Source: Branchiostoma floridae (Eukaryota > Chordata > Leptocardii > Amphioxiformes > Branchiostomatidae). From it: a stretch of 64,000 nt of DNA. The notes below the pieces were generated by a model that saw nothing but the letters and a program-made list of their open reading frames with translations, made no database searches and was not told the origin of the DNA. Both the position numbers and the translations under genes were made by a program. Positions 50,104 through 62,395 of this stretch are shown here, one piece after another (the stretch's first letter is position 1; every line of letters starts with the position of its first letter). Location: NCBI RefSeq assembly GCF_000003815.2, contig NC_049981.1, positions 8,130,085 to 8,194,084 of the forward strand. Reading direction: 5' to 3'.

Positions 50104-50638
50104 AGTTAGCATTAGCAACAATTACAATTTCTGTCATTTAAACAGAATCTCCTGCACTAAAATGTTTGCCAAAGCTGAGCTGCAATCCAATTGCATTGAT
50201 GTAGCAGGCATGTCTGCATGCAACCTTAGACCATGAAGTTTGCAACTTGATTAAGGTTGACAGGCATTGAAGTCCGTACGGCCGCCGATGTGACAATGCA
50301 AAAAATGAAACGGTACCATCCATTTGACAAGCTGAAACGCATAAATTTGTCATCATGAACGCTCCGTTTCATAATCGAAACAGATTTTTGGGAACCTCCT
50401 CACGAGGTGGATCTGAAACGGTTTCTTGTTATCCAGAATTGCAAATTGACATCATCAATGCGAAAGTGGCGTGGATTCGGATTACATCCAGGCATCTACG
50501 TTTATGATTGGCGTCGTAACGTGGAAAGGTAGAGTTTTAAACCTGTCAGTTAGCATTTCAGCTGCGTTTTTAATCGTAATATTTTTTTTTTATCGGACCG
50601 CCTCCTTCGAGATAATAAGCCGACAGTCCTGATATGGG

Positions 50639-51184
50639 NNNNNNNNNNNNNNNNNNNNNNNNNNNNNNNNNNNNNNNNNNNNNNNNNNNNNNNNNNNNNN
50701 NNNNNNNNNNNNNNNNNNNNNNNNNNNNNNNNNNNNNNNNNNNNNNNNNNNNNNNNNNNNNNNNNNNNNNNNNNNNNNNNNNNNNNNNNNNNNNNNNNNN
50801 NNNNNNNNNNNNNNNNNNNNNNNNNNNNNNNNNNNNNNNNNNNNNNNNNNNNNNNNNNNNNNNNNNNNNNNNNNNNNNNNNNNNNNNNNNNNNNNNNNNN
50901 NNNNNNNNNNNNNNNNNNNNNNNNNNNNNNNNNNNNNNNNNNNNNNNNNNNNNNNNNNNNNNNNNNNNNNNNNNNNNNNNNNNNNNNNNNNNNNNNNNNN
51001 NNNNNNNNNNNNNNNNNNNNNNNNNNNNNNNNNNNNNNNNNNNNNNNNNNNNNNNNNNNNNNNNNNNNNNNNNNNNNNNNNNNNNNNNNNNNNNNNNNNN
51101 NNNNNNNNNNNNNNNNNNNNNNNNNNNNNNNNNNNNNNNNNNNNNNNNNNNNNNNNNNNNNNNNNNNNNNNNNNNNNNNNNNNN
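50639..51184. other. assembly gap (546 N)
   Basis: Copy 2 of the duplication is continuous over the corresponding interval (about 56580-57136). The bases just before the gap differ from copy 2 in a way typical of poor contig-end sequence. Confidence 0.95.
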
Positions 51185-51523
51185 TGAACCCATCATTGCA
51201 TATTATTATGTGCATTTTTTTTGAGGGGGAGGGGGGATGGTGCATATAAAATTGCATGTTAGCATGAATTGAAATGCAATGTGAAAAATACATGAAAATA
51301 ATATACAGCCAGTGTAAACACGAAATGTGTTTTGTCTTTTTTCAGTGCAAATTTCACTGTCTATGTAAGGTTTTAGATGGTTAAGAACAAAATAAGGGAA
51401 TGTAAGTGACAGATTGCTTTTTGCAAGTCCGGACTTGGCTCCGGACATTTAGGTTTTTTTTGGACTTGGACCTAAACATTTTTAGGTCCAATTCCAAGTC
51501 CGGGCTTTAGGTACGCACCACTA
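51185..51523. mobile_element. right part of a hAT-like element (left end lost in gap)
   Basis: It matches the right part of 57048-57476, ending TTTAGGTACGCACCACTA. Confidence 0.75.
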
Positions 51524-51890
51524 CACACACATACTTTTAATAAAGTTTTATGTAAATGGCAATTTGTCATTGCTTTCTAAAAAGAAATACGGAAAAACAT
51601 GAATAGCGGGCTGTAAAAAATTGAGGATGTGGGACAAAGTACAATGTATCTTTGGAAGTTGAATTGCCTGGAATAATGTGCCGCGTACTTTGCGGTTGCT
51701 GATCAAGATGCAGAGGTTCCCAATATATCAGTTTGTGGTGTAAGGCATGGCTTGCCTGACACTTTGGGACATTCTTGTGACAATGCTCAAAGCAATTTAT
51801 TTGTGCATGGTAAAGTATTTACTTGCACTGCATGCTTACGTATTCACTGTGCCATATTGTGAAGCAACAAATCATCAACATTGACAATCA

Positions 51891-51990
51891 NNNNNNNNNN
51901 NNNNNNNNNNNNNNNNNNNNNNNNNNNNNNNNNNNNNNNNNNNNNNNNNNNNNNNNNNNNNNNNNNNNNNNNNNNNNNNNNNNNNNNNNN
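51891..51990. other. assembly gap (100 N, placeholder)
   Basis: Exactly 100 N, the usual value for unknown length. It separates duplication copy 1 from the LINE. Confidence 0.95.
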
Positions 51991-53297
51991 ATTCGAGCAT
52001 ATTATCCATACATAGCCATATCATGAAACACTTAGATTTTGAAGGTCACAATATACTAACGGACTACCAACATGGTTTCAGTGCAAAGCGATCCACAAAA
52101 ACACAGCTTATCCTAACAGTTCATGACATAGCTGTGGCACTGAACAATAAAATACAGGTGGATCTAGCAATACTCAACTTAAATGGATTTAAAGCTTTCG
52201 ACAAAATCTCACATAGCAGATAGAGCAGATAGAGAGATTCAGGGCACTACGAATAGAGAGCAAATGGTTGTCAGTGGTAAAACAGAGGGGAAGTCTCAGC
52301 TCGGGTTAGAGTAGAGTCGGGTGTTCCACACCGTGAGGAATCCACAAGAACCATCTAGGATCTTGATCCATTGTGTAAGTGATCGGATCTTTGGCAGTTG
52401 CGTTTCAATGTGAAGTGTTCGATTTTGCACATACACAAATAAAAAAGCTTCTAAACACTTATATACAATGCTTTCAGAACCCTTTGAATCCACTATGCAA
52501 CATCCTTATCTTGGTATTATACTCTCGCACAACCTGAAATGGAATGCACATATAGATTATATAGCAGCAAAAGCAAACAGTACTCTGGGATTCTTGAGAA
52601 GGAATCTAAGAGGAGATTGTAGAACACTCAGAGCTCAAGCCTATTTGTCCATTGTAAGACTAGAGTACGCGTCCTCTGTGTGGGACCCCCACAAACGTGT
52701 ACATTCTCATTCACAAACAAACTCGAAGACAAGTTAGAAGCAGTACAGAAGCGTGCCGCCAGGTTCGCTACTGGCGAGTACCGGTCGTCAACTACTAGTA
52801 GTATAACACACACCCTGAAAACTCTTGGCTGGCCCTACCTGCAACAATGCAGACAGCTAGCCAGGCTAGTCCTAATGTATAAATCTGTAAACAATATGAT
52901 TGCTATCCCTACGTACAACATGCTTATTAAAATACAAACATCACAAAGGGACATAACGCACATTTTATCACCATCCCATGTAAGACTGAGGCATACAGAG
53001 CCAGTTATCATTCCCTCGAACCATCACCTTGCCAAGCACACTTGTATCATGTACTTCTCTTAATTTGGCCGGCTTGGCCAGTCATCTTGGCCTCTCCGCC
53101 GAAACCCAGCTGTAAGGCCTCTTTTTGCGCTTACTAGTGTGGCTGTTGTATATCATGTATGTGTGCACAGCTTTATATATATAGTTCACTTTATCACCGT
53201 TTGTTTCGCGCACCACCACCTACCACACTAGCTGCACCTTGTTTCCAAGGACGTGATGTGCTGTGAGGCACTTTGTCCTGTACCACGAAGAAGAAGA
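51991..53297 (+). pseudogene. degenerate non-LTR retrotransposon (LINE) reverse transcriptase
   Basis: It reads ILTDYQHGFSAKRSTKTQLI and a damaged palm motif (LNLNGFKAFDKISHSR, expected DFSKAFDKV), then loses the catalytic YADD region. It resumes with PYLGIILSHNLKWNAHIDYI, LGFLRRNLRGDCRTLR, LEYASSVWDPH and, in another frame, LEAVQKRAARFATGEY. The deletion and frameshift make it non-functional. The 3' region ends in a (GAA)n tail at about 53286-53297. The clade appears CR1/Jockey-like, and this element is different from the LINE at 25214. Confidence 0.85.
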
Positions 53298-53726
53298 ATC
53301 TAGTATCTTTCTTGCTCAAATATAACGCATTTTCGGTGGTTTATGCTTGTTTTGATATGTTTTCGGCATTTTTGAGTTGGCTTCAGTATTTTTCGAGTTG
53401 TTTTTGGTGGACTTCAAGTTATTTTCGGTTGTTTTCGGTTATTTTGGTATTTAGTGAGACCCCATCATTTCTGCTTGAAGAATCCTGCATTATTTCCCTC
53501 GACCGAGGAGAAAATGATTCAAGGAAAAGCAACCAGTAGATGAAAATGAAATAAAATTTAGAAAAAAGTTCGGCTGTTTTCGAGTTCTGTGCGATTGTTT
53601 ATGCTTATGTTTTCGGTGGTTTCGATTTGTTTTTGATAGATTTCAAATTCAAGTTGTTTTCGGTAATCAGTGAAAATTGTTTTCGGTATTTCGTGACCGG
53701 CGCATGCCGGTAAACGCTTCCTAAAG

Positions 53727-53935
53727 GTACTCTCCAAGCAGAGGTTAGGATCCGGCTGTTTTTTTTAACTTTTTTTAGTCGTTTTTTTTATCATGCTTTC
53801 TATTTCGTCATGTTTCTTGACGTCCGCCAGCCTAACGGTGACGTCAAGAAACATGACAATAGAAAGCCTGATAAAAACGACTAAGAAATAAAACCGTCAA
53901 AAATAGCCGGAGCCTATTAAACCTCTGTAACCTCA
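53727..53935. mobile_element. MITE, second copy of 45595-45800
   Basis: Identical apart from homopolymer length differences, and carried inside the duplication. Confidence 0.7.
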
Positions 53936-54516
53936 AATTCTACCTATCATGAGCACGTCAGTCGTCATCCATAAATTTATGCTAGAAGCTGCTAACAAAA
54001 AATGCTTGCAAAATCATGCCCGAAAGCTGATTGCATGTAGTTACAGTCTCAAAGACGTAAAAAACATAGTGTGATACATAACACATTTGACATGTCTAAT
54101 CAACTATATGATACAATGTACTTAGTATACTGTTGTCGGGTTTGACTTTTTATTTTGTCTATTTCTTTATTTGACTTATTCTTTAAAGGCAGTGGTTAAT
54201 GACCTGGTCCACGTTTTGTATAATAATGATTGGACTTTGTACTCTCCAAACAGAGGTTAGGCTTTCTATTTTGTATTGTATCTTCATAATCTTGTATTGT
54301 CGAAACCTGGCTGGCGTAAAAATAATCCTCATTGTTCTCAGTATCTTACATATGGCGGATCTTTAATACATTTAACTCATTATGATAACGTTACAGATAA
54401 TTTTCGAGTATTCGAAATCTTAGCTTACCATTATCTACGGAAAACTGATGAAATAATGTTTAGATACACATATAAGCAACGTTACAGTATTCTTATTGTC
54501 TGATAAATAATGCGGA

Positions 54517-54616
54517 AGTCCTCGTGACGTCACGTTTAAATATGGCGGCGCTAAGCTGAATCGGAGACACAGGCCACAGTCGATGTAGAGTTTGTAGCCG
54601 TTTCTGTTGTCTAGAG
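54517..54616 (+). promoter_or_regulatory. CRE/YY1-type promoter and candidate non-coding first exon, copy 2
   Basis: TGACGTCA at 54525-54532, ATGGCGGC and the donor CTAGAG|GTAAGT are kept. The start-stop ATGTAG is also kept although the base before it differs from copy 1. Confidence 0.5.
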
Positions 54617-55850
54617 GTAAGTTGTTGTGTAAGTCTCGGCTTGATGGTACACCGATTGTTATTAGGAATAGTTTGATAGTCGGAGATTTGTTGTGTTAAG
54701 CTACGTTAACGCTGGAATGACAAGTTTCTTGGGGCACGTCTCTGTCGATTACACAGTTGTGATTTTGTGGTGTTGCGTGGGGAGGGGGGCAGTATGTTGG
54801 CCAGCATTTCAGTTTGTACTCTGATTTCAATTCGTGACTAGATGGCCAGTGATAACTTCGACTCTCGGTGTAGTTAGAGTCTATAACGTTACATGAAGTC
54901 CCTAGGTGCTGTTTGGTCTTCGTAACAAAGGATTTTCCATGGAAGCGGCGGTAATTGTTTTCATAATTCCACGCGTAAAGCGGCGGCCTACAGGAAAGTC
55001 TTTGTAGCTTTTCTCATAATTTTCTGCACCGATTCAAGTCTAATTCTGTCTTCCCTGAACCCATATCCTTCGATAACTCAAAATGATACATTAGTGCATG
55101 GGTGTTGGGTGTTGGGGTTCCTCGGAAAAATGATCAGACCTTCAAATTTAATTATAAATATGGGGAGTGTTGCGCACTTGAGATGAGCAGATTTTTCACC
55201 AGACGCAGGTTTGTTGTCGTATTTCACAAGGATTCAAACCATCGGAGAAGGTTGAAGTGAAGAGTTTCTAACAGAATAATGTACCATCGACGTGAACCTG
55301 CCCAGCCCATGGCCCGGTATTTGTGCAGGCTGAGCCGCTGCCCCATGAGTAGAGTAGAGTGGCCCCAGCTTACCTGAGGGAAGATGATGGTTTGGATGGT
55401 GTGAGCTAGACCGTGCCACCATATATAGAAGACCGCACTTCTCATCTTACTTACAATCCCAACTTGTATGGAAGAGAAATACATAATAGACAAACTTCTA
55501 CATCTTTGGTTTGATGTGGGGGTATTTGAGTTATTTTTTTATCTCTTTGCAGAGACTGTTTGCTTGGAATGTTAGCATATACAAACACAGTGGGAATCGT
55601 CAAACACTTGACGTATCATTAGCTGGTGCCTTGTGCCTGAGTTCTGATGCCCCAACAGTGGAGACATAAGGCAGGCCCATATGGCAACAGTGCCTTTAAC
55701 ATAAACAAAAATCAACTTGAATGGCCAGGTATGTTGAGTTAAAGGAGCCTGGTCAGGTGAAACAAACATGAACTTCCTGTCCACCAACTGTAAAATGTTT
55801 GAAAATTGCAATTGGAAGTGGCAAACTTGAAAATAGAATGTAACGCTGGT

Positions 55851-56050
55851 TCACCTTTATCCGAGGGGTGACCTATATTCGTTGTTTGTACAAAAGGGTA
55901 TTTAGGGATATAAAGTCGACAGACGGTGGTTTCAAATCGGAACATTTTTGAAAATATTGCAAATTTGAAACCACTGTCAGCATACTTAAGACTCCTAAAT
56001 GTGCTCTTTTTAAAGACAATGGATAAAGGTCACCCCACGGATAAAGGTGA
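55851..56050. mobile_element. MITE, second copy of 49904-50103
   Basis: Carried in the duplication at the constant offset of 5947. Confidence 0.75.
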
Positions 56051-56504
56051 AGTTAGCATTAGCAACAATTACAATTTCTGTCATTTAAACAGAATCTCCT
56101 GCACTAAAATGTTTGCCAAAGCTGAGCTGCAATCCAATTGCATTGATGTAGCAGGCATGTCTGCATGCAACCTTAGACCATGAAGTTTGCAACTTGATTA
56201 AGGTTGACAGGCATTGAAGTCCGTACGGCCGCCGATGTGACAATGCAAAAAATGAAACGGTACCATCCATTTGACAAGCTGAAACGCATAAATTTGTCAT
56301 CATGAACGCTCCGTTTCATAATCGAAACAGATTTTTGGGAACCTCCTCACGAGGTGGATCTGAAACGGTTTCTTGTTATCCAGAATTGCAAATTGACATC
56401 ATCAATGCGAAAGTGGCGTGGATTCGGATTACATCCAGGCATCTACGTTTATGATTGGCGTCGTAACGTGGAAAGGTAGAGTTTTAAACCTGTCAGTTAG
56501 CATT

Positions 56505-56830
56505 TCAGCCGCGTTTTTAATCGTAATATATTTTTTTTATCGGACCGCCTCCTGATTGATTGGGGAACCGACAGTCCTGATATCGGAGGGGGGATGTGTC
56601 AGGAGATCCAGAGGAAACCTCATTAGCATATATCTGAAGTAGAATGTTTTCAGAGGTATTTTCAAGACCAAGAAGGAATGTGGTGGTAGCGTGGCGCAGC
56701 GGCGTAATCACCTCGTAAGGGGCGGTATTGCCCTACGCGAGGGGCCAGTCCTGGCCTATTCCAGAAGGAATGCATCTTCAGCAAGACATTGGTTCAGTTT
56801 CGATCGAAAACCAAGAATCTTATGCAGAAG
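56505..56830 (+). repeat. dispersed repeat family, copy 4, with a tRNA-like insertion
   Basis: Same family as 14460-14720 ('ggggaaccgacagtcctgat', 'tcaggagatccagagg', 'cagcaagacattgg'). It is interrupted at 56681-56762. The truncated copy 3 is at 50530-50638. Confidence 0.65.
56681..56762 (+). mobile_element. 82-base tRNA-like retroposon with 10-bp target duplication
   Basis: The insert begins TGGTGGTAGCGTGGCGCAGC and has an A-box-like TGGCGCAGCGG and a hairpin GGCCAGTCCTGGCC in the B-box position. The flanks carry AGAAGGAATG twice (56671-56680, 56763-56772), and the host repeat is uninterrupted in other copies. It is probably a SINE head or tRNA-derived retroposon; I could not draw a full tRNA cloverleaf. 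There is no poly(A) tail. Confidence 0.6.
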
Positions 56831-57047
56831 TACAAGATTTTGAAGAATCACATCAACCTCAGCGGGTCAGAGGTCTTTTCAAGAAACGGAAACAGTATGC
56901 CAGTAGTGAGTAGGTATAACTTTGCATCCTAAACACGAAATGCATTTACCGTTTGCTGTCTGGTTTTCAGGCCCAGTGGATAGAACTGTTTGATTTTTTA
57001 CATCATGAACGGGGCTATTAAATGAGTAATCACTGAATGCACACACA

Positions 57048-57476
57048 TAGTGGTGCGTACCTAAACTCAATTTCAGGTTCAGGTCCGGATTCAGGTCCAG
57101 CCGTTCAGGTTCAGGTCTGGACTTATAAGTCCGGACCTGAACCCATCATTGCATATTATTATGTGCATTTTTTTTGAGGGGGAGGGGGGATGGTGCATAT
57201 AAAATTGCATGTTAGCATGAATTGAAATGCAATGTGAAAAATACATGAAAATAATATACAGCCAGTGTAAACACGAAATGTGTTTTGTCTTTTTTCAGTG
57301 CAAATTTCACTGTCTATGTAAGGTTTTAGATGGTTAAGAACAAAATAAGGGAATGTAAGTGACAGATTGCTTTTTGCAAGTCCGGACTTGGCTCCGGACA
57401 TTTAGGTTTTTTTTGGACTTGGACCTAAACATTTTTAGGTCCAATTCCAAGTCCGGGCTTTAGGTACGCACCACTA
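57048..57476. mobile_element. hAT-like MITE with 8-bp target duplication
   Basis: The ends are TAGTGGTGCGTACCTAAA and TTTAGGTACGCACCACTA. The flanking CACACACA is present on both sides (57040-57047, 57477-57484), although it is a low-complexity word. There is no transposase frame. Confidence 0.75.
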
Positions 57477-57835
57477 CACACACATACTTTTAATAAAGTT
57501 TTATGTAAATGGCAATTTGTCATTGCTTTCTAAAAAGAAATACGGAAAAACATGAATAGCGGGCTGTAAAAAATTGAGGATGTGGGACAAAGTACAATGT
57601 ATCTTTGGAAGTTGAATTGCCTGGAATAATTTGCCGCGTACTTTACGGTTGCTGATCAAGATGCAGAGGTTCCCAATATATCAGTTTCTGGTGTAAGCAT
57701 GCTTGCCTGACACTTTTGGACATTCTTGTGACAATCTCAAAGCAATTTATTTGTTCATGCTAAAGTATTTACTTTCACTGCATGCTTACGTATTCACTTT
57801 CATTGCCATAAGCAACAAATCATCAACATTGACAT

Positions 57836-60389
57836 ACATTGTAGCTAGGAATTGGCACAAGCAGCGCAAAGAGTTGCTAAGTGCAGAGCACCTCGCATCG
57901 ATGGAGACTTGCGCACGGTGAAATATTCCAAACCAGAGGGAAGCTGAAGTTACTAGTAGTTGAAAATAGCATTTTCTCAGACAGGCCAACAATTACATTA
58001 CTAGCATATGGGCAACAAACTGAATGTCAGCATGATGCGATTGACCAGAACTGTAGTTGGGAGGGGAGTGCCGACGCTGGCAGCTGTCAACGGGTTTTAA
58101 GAATTATCATCTAAATTAGCACTGTCCGCAAACGTCAGCTGATTTTCTGGAGATTTTTTGCAAAATCCCATGCTCTTTGTATATTTTTACGCGCCAATTT
58201 TGTCCATCAACAGTGACGGGAAGGGCAAAATGTATACGTAACTTATTCTGTTGTTATCCACTGACCTTCAGAGACTATAGGATTTTCTGAGGGATTCAAA
58301 GCAGTGATTCTGAGTGATTGAATACATCAAGGAGGTTGAAAAAAGGCATGTTGCGAAGGAAACAAATTTTGCATGGCTCTGTTCCTAAGCCGAGATAGTT
58401 CTCCTTTGGCCTCCCCCCAAGCTGAAAATTTTTTTCCTAGGCCCTCATTCCAGACGATCGTCTCCCCCCGTTAAATGTTGTCAAGCATACGTGTTTAGAA
58501 CAACATGGGGCATTGTGTTCATTAAAGATACCTACACATAAAAAATTATGAAAATCCATTTTTCCCATTCTTTGTATCCTATGTTAACATCTGAAACGTT
58601 TGGCTTACAGCTATGTTTTTTATGTGCATAATGATGAAAGCTACAAACTTACGTTTGCGCAAATTGATATTTTCTAATATCTTCTAGATCAGTAGTAATT
58701 AGAAAATATTTGTTTTCATCTCATTAAAAAAATCATTTTCTAATATTAAGTAATAACAACATTCTGGACTCATTCTATCATCTTAATACTCTTGTTTTAT
58801 CCCTCACTAATATCATTAGATTTTCTGCATAGGTGGATGATAATGGCATATATGTGGATGCAGATGTTATTGTTTTTATGGGAGTGTTAGACAGGTTAGG
58901 ACTGGTTTTGTCCTGTTTTATCTCATCCATCAAGTTGTAGTTGTATGACGTCCGTGTCTGAGATGTATGGGGATAACACAAGCCAGGAGACAGCAGACTC
59001 TCCAGCCGGCTCCCTCTCATTCTCAACAACCTGGCATACAATCCATTTGGGAGAAAATCTATGCGGTTTGGAAGCATTCACACTTCAAAAATTGAGTTTC
59101 AAAACTTTCTGAACTTATTCGTTAATGGAACATTACTGTCTCGAACCGTGAGTGGCAGTAAAATCAATTTGTTCATAGAAGAAATGGTGGACATAAAAAC
59201 AACAAGTATAACTTTGCTTTCCTTGTGATATGAGTTTTGAGGCCACAAAATCTCCAAAATGGCATAAATTGAGAAGGTAAACAACACTCGAAACATTGGG
59301 AGGTAACAAACTGTTTAAACTGGACTTGAGCTGCAATTATGTTTACTGACGGCAGGGACATTCCTCCTAGATCATAAGAAAAATCCAACCACATGTACTA
59401 GTACAAGTTAGCTTTTGACGTTGTCAAGATTCCAATCAATAGAACGCACTATTCCGGGAGTTAGAACTTAGAAGGACTGAACTGAGACCTTGAAAACCGG
59501 GTTTTTAATGAGATTTTCACATTGTCAACAATCGTAACAATAGCAAAACAAACAGTGTGTGGCTTTCGGACTGTGGACGGCGTCCCCAAGCCGCTTGTAG
59601 ATTCCACCAGGATTTTTGTCCGTCAAGGTTGACAGATTGGTTTCAAAATTTTTCTGTCACACGCAGCAAATTTCCGTTAATTGACGGAAAAACTGATGCT
59701 GGCTAGAGCCCTGGAGAAATCACTGAGGAATCGGCCAGTTTGTGGCCAAACTTTCTGATAGCGGTGGTGATACAAGATGGCGGGGAATTGAGGTCATGTG
59801 GGTCATTGGGACGGACCATTAAAATATGGGTGTAATGGTTACTTGCTGTGAAATTGTACTCTATATTAAACCATACAAGAATGTACTAGTTGTCACAAAA
59901 GTTGTTTGAATAGAAGAGGATATACATGATTAAGAATTGTGTGATAATTAAGCATTGTGTGATTTCATACTGTATTCATCAACAGTAGGCAACTTGTCTG
60001 GCGGAAATCATCATCATCAAGTTATGGAAATGTTTGGATAGATGTGGCATGATAGGATGGTACATATTTGATGCCCCAGTCCCTGTGGAAGACTGCTGTT
60101 CAATAGACTGTCCCAAAGTCCTTGGAGTGGGCAGACATTGATCCCCATAATTGTATTTTACATATTTGATACACTACCGCTGTCTAGATTACAGTTTATC
60201 CGGAAATAAATGCCGCCAGACGTCCGACTGGGTTCATGAAAAATTGAATCATGTTTTCTGATACGGTATTCAAGTTCAATATACGGGCATGTGAGGGATG
60301 AAATAAGAGTATTAAGATGATATAATGAGTGGAGAATGTCTGTCTGATCTTATTAGCCATGAGGGAGATGTGAAAGAGCACAGAGGCAA
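57836..60389. other. no recognised gene
   Basis: The segment holds the dispersed repeat fragment at 58028-58170 (pair of 8745-8950) and a short word inverted between 58770-58810 and 60288-60330 ('agtattaagatgat'). Minus-strand frames around 58778-59394 are not recognised as any family. Confidence 0.45.
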
Positions 60390-60771
60390 CATCCTCCTAC
60401 GCACCGTCCGCAACGGCTAGCTGACACAGCCTACGGGGCCCTGCTATCTCATGGCCTACCCGCAGTTACTTTCAGTTCCTCGTCGCCTGGCTTATAAATG
60501 TTAATGAGCTTACCCTTATATGGGCAGTCAGCCGTTGGGGATCGGGCGTAGGAGGATGGTGCTATGTAAGACGTAACATGATTGGCTGATAGCTTCCCAG
60601 CGGCCTTTGCGAGACAGCTTTCGACAACAAAAAGCCCAAGAAAACTGAAAAGCCTATTCTCTGATTGGTTGACAGCTGGTTTGTGGCGACAATCATGATA
60701 ACCGCTGGTAGGCATCTAGATAGCAGGGCCCCATAGGCTAATGCCATTGGGGACCGGGCGTTAGGAGGATG
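60390..60771. mobile_element. hAT-like MITE with 8-bp target duplication
   Basis: About 75-bp imperfect inverted ends begin CATCCTCCTACGCACCG and end in AGGAGGATG. The block AGCCTACGGGGCCCTGCTATC is matched in inverse near 60721-60742. AGAGGCAA flanks it on both sides (60382-60389, 60772-60779). A further copy of the terminal word (GGGCGTAGGAGGATGG) lies inside at about 60544. Confidence 0.85.
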
Positions 60772-60940
60772 AGAGGCAAATGATATTTGAAAGAAAGTGT
60801 TAGAAACTTGTTAGCGAGACACATTTGAGGTGTCATGAATTCAAGGTGGAGACTGAAAATTAAAGCACCACAAAAACTGTACGTTTTCCCGTACTTTTGT
60901 GATCCTTTTTTGTTTGGTTTGGAGACTTTTGTAAACAGCT

Positions 60941-61285
60941 CAGGGCTCAAAATGCCACTTGCATATGCAGGTTAGTGCAGGTAAAATTGGAGCTGTGCAG
61001 GTATTTCTGGTGTCTACCTGCACCTAACTTGCACTGGTCTATGTACTGTTTTTTTAATGTAAATGTCTTATGATGCAGGTGTATATATGGATTGTTATTA
61101 GCTGCATTAACTGTTACCACCTATAAACTAAACTATAAAAGAAAAAATAGCAATGGTTCCTGAACAGTTTTACAATCCATACTTGTCAAATTCAGGGTGA
61201 TGCAGGTAAAATTTGTCTGGTGCATATAATTTATAATGTTACATGCACCAGTGCAGGTATGCAGAAAAAAGTATTTGGAGCCCTG
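60941..61285. mobile_element. MITE with CAGGGCTC ends
   Basis: CAGGGCTCAAAATGCC at the left and TTGGAGCCCTG at the right, with repeated 'tgcaggtaaaatt' words inside. The target duplication is not clear. Confidence 0.55.
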
Positions 61286-61370
61286 TAGGTCTACCCCCTG
61301 CTGGGAAGGGAACAGATTTACACACGTTGAAGCAGGGAGGCTGTAGCAAAAACAGGATTCTTATTACTAT

Positions 61371-61632
61371 TTAGGCCCAATCTATACACAGTTTTTGCCG
61401 ATATCTGTGTAGATGTCGGGAGGGATCTGGAACGTTGGCCGCGGGACACCCGTGGAAGCTGTCGGGGACCCCTACTAAGCTATCGGGCGAATGCTCCGGA
61501 CCTTTCGGGAAAAATTCTGCCGATATCTTTATAGCGATATTGCAGTCCCATCTAGATGCTGAAAAAAAGCTGTCGGCGAGAGGTTGTCGGCTCGACGATA
61601 TCGGGAAAAAACGTGTCTAGATCATGCCTTAA
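61371..61632. mobile_element. inverted-repeat element (MITE)
   Basis: TTAGGCCCAATCTATACAC at the left and GTGTCTAGATCATGCCTTAA at the right are imperfect inverses, continuing with 'tttttgccgatatc' and 'gatatcgggaaaaaa'. Flanks ATTACTAT and ATTAGTAC agree at six of eight bases. Confidence 0.6.
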
Positions 61633-62164
61633 TTAGTACCTGCCAACTTATTTTGGGCGGTACATTGTTGTTGTTTTTAGTTGGGACTTTGCTAACCATG
61701 GCCCCTCTAGATTTAGGTTTTTCTGCCCATATTTCCCTGGTATTTTTGCTCAAAATTCAGGACTTTTTGGCGAAGTATTTATGTTTTCAAAGGTAAACAA
61801 GCTCGAAATGTCAGGCTTTGACAGTAAAACTAGCACCATATTGCATAAAGCCAGTTATGATCCTCACAATGATACCATGACCAGTGACAAATATTATATT
61901 TGGGGCAAAGATGGACTGATTCAGTGATTGTGACTTGTATTTTTAGAGGGTTTATATGCAAAAATTCCCAACTTAGTAATCTTTGTGTCAACGTGTAATC
62001 GGTAAGAATATAAAGATCTTAGTATGTGCGGCCTGAAACAACGAGCTACCAATATGGACAAGCTCTGTTTACTACTGGGGGCGAAACCGCGGAACTCACA
62101 AAAATAGAGTGCAAATTGCAGCTGTATGTTTGTGTTACGAGCCCTGGAAAACATAGAATAAACT

Positions 62165-62395
62165 GTAAATTTTGGTGGGGATTTCATTTCACGGCAGCGG
62201 GAAAATGGGATGTTCGCAGTGGTTTTGAATTCGCGGTAGTGTCATACTGCGAACTTATTTACAGTACTGTACTGTAGTCGCATACTGTATTATGAATAGT
62301 CGCGGTGGTTTTAATTTTGCGGTTCAGCGGCCACCTTGAAAACCACGAATATAAAGCCACTGCGAAAGTTTCTGCATTTACAGTAGTCAAGTAGT
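62165..62395. mobile_element. MITE with CTGTAAAT / ATTTACAG ends, copy 1
   Basis: It includes 'gcggtggttttaattttgcgg', 'aaccacgaatataaagccac' and the end GCATTTACAGTA, all shared with 63236-63443. The left end is degraded. Confidence 0.6.

Larger units (their letters stand above)
45226..51885. repeat. direct segmental duplication, copy 1
   Basis: It matches 53347-57835 almost base for base. Offsets are 8131 up to 46185, 7939 over 46378-46514 and 5947 from about 48505. Copy 1 therefore holds two blocks absent from copy 2: 46186-46377 (192 bases) and about 46515-48504 (about 1.99 kb). A gap, 50639-51184, lies inside it. The region after about 51690 has many single-base indels against copy 2. 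Confidence 0.9.
53347..57835. repeat. direct segmental duplication, copy 2
   Basis: Near-identical to 45226-51885 (see that entry) but lacking two blocks and free of gaps. Differences noted by eye include single bases at 48632/54579 and 50570/56517-type positions, with an increase after 57640. Confidence 0.9.
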
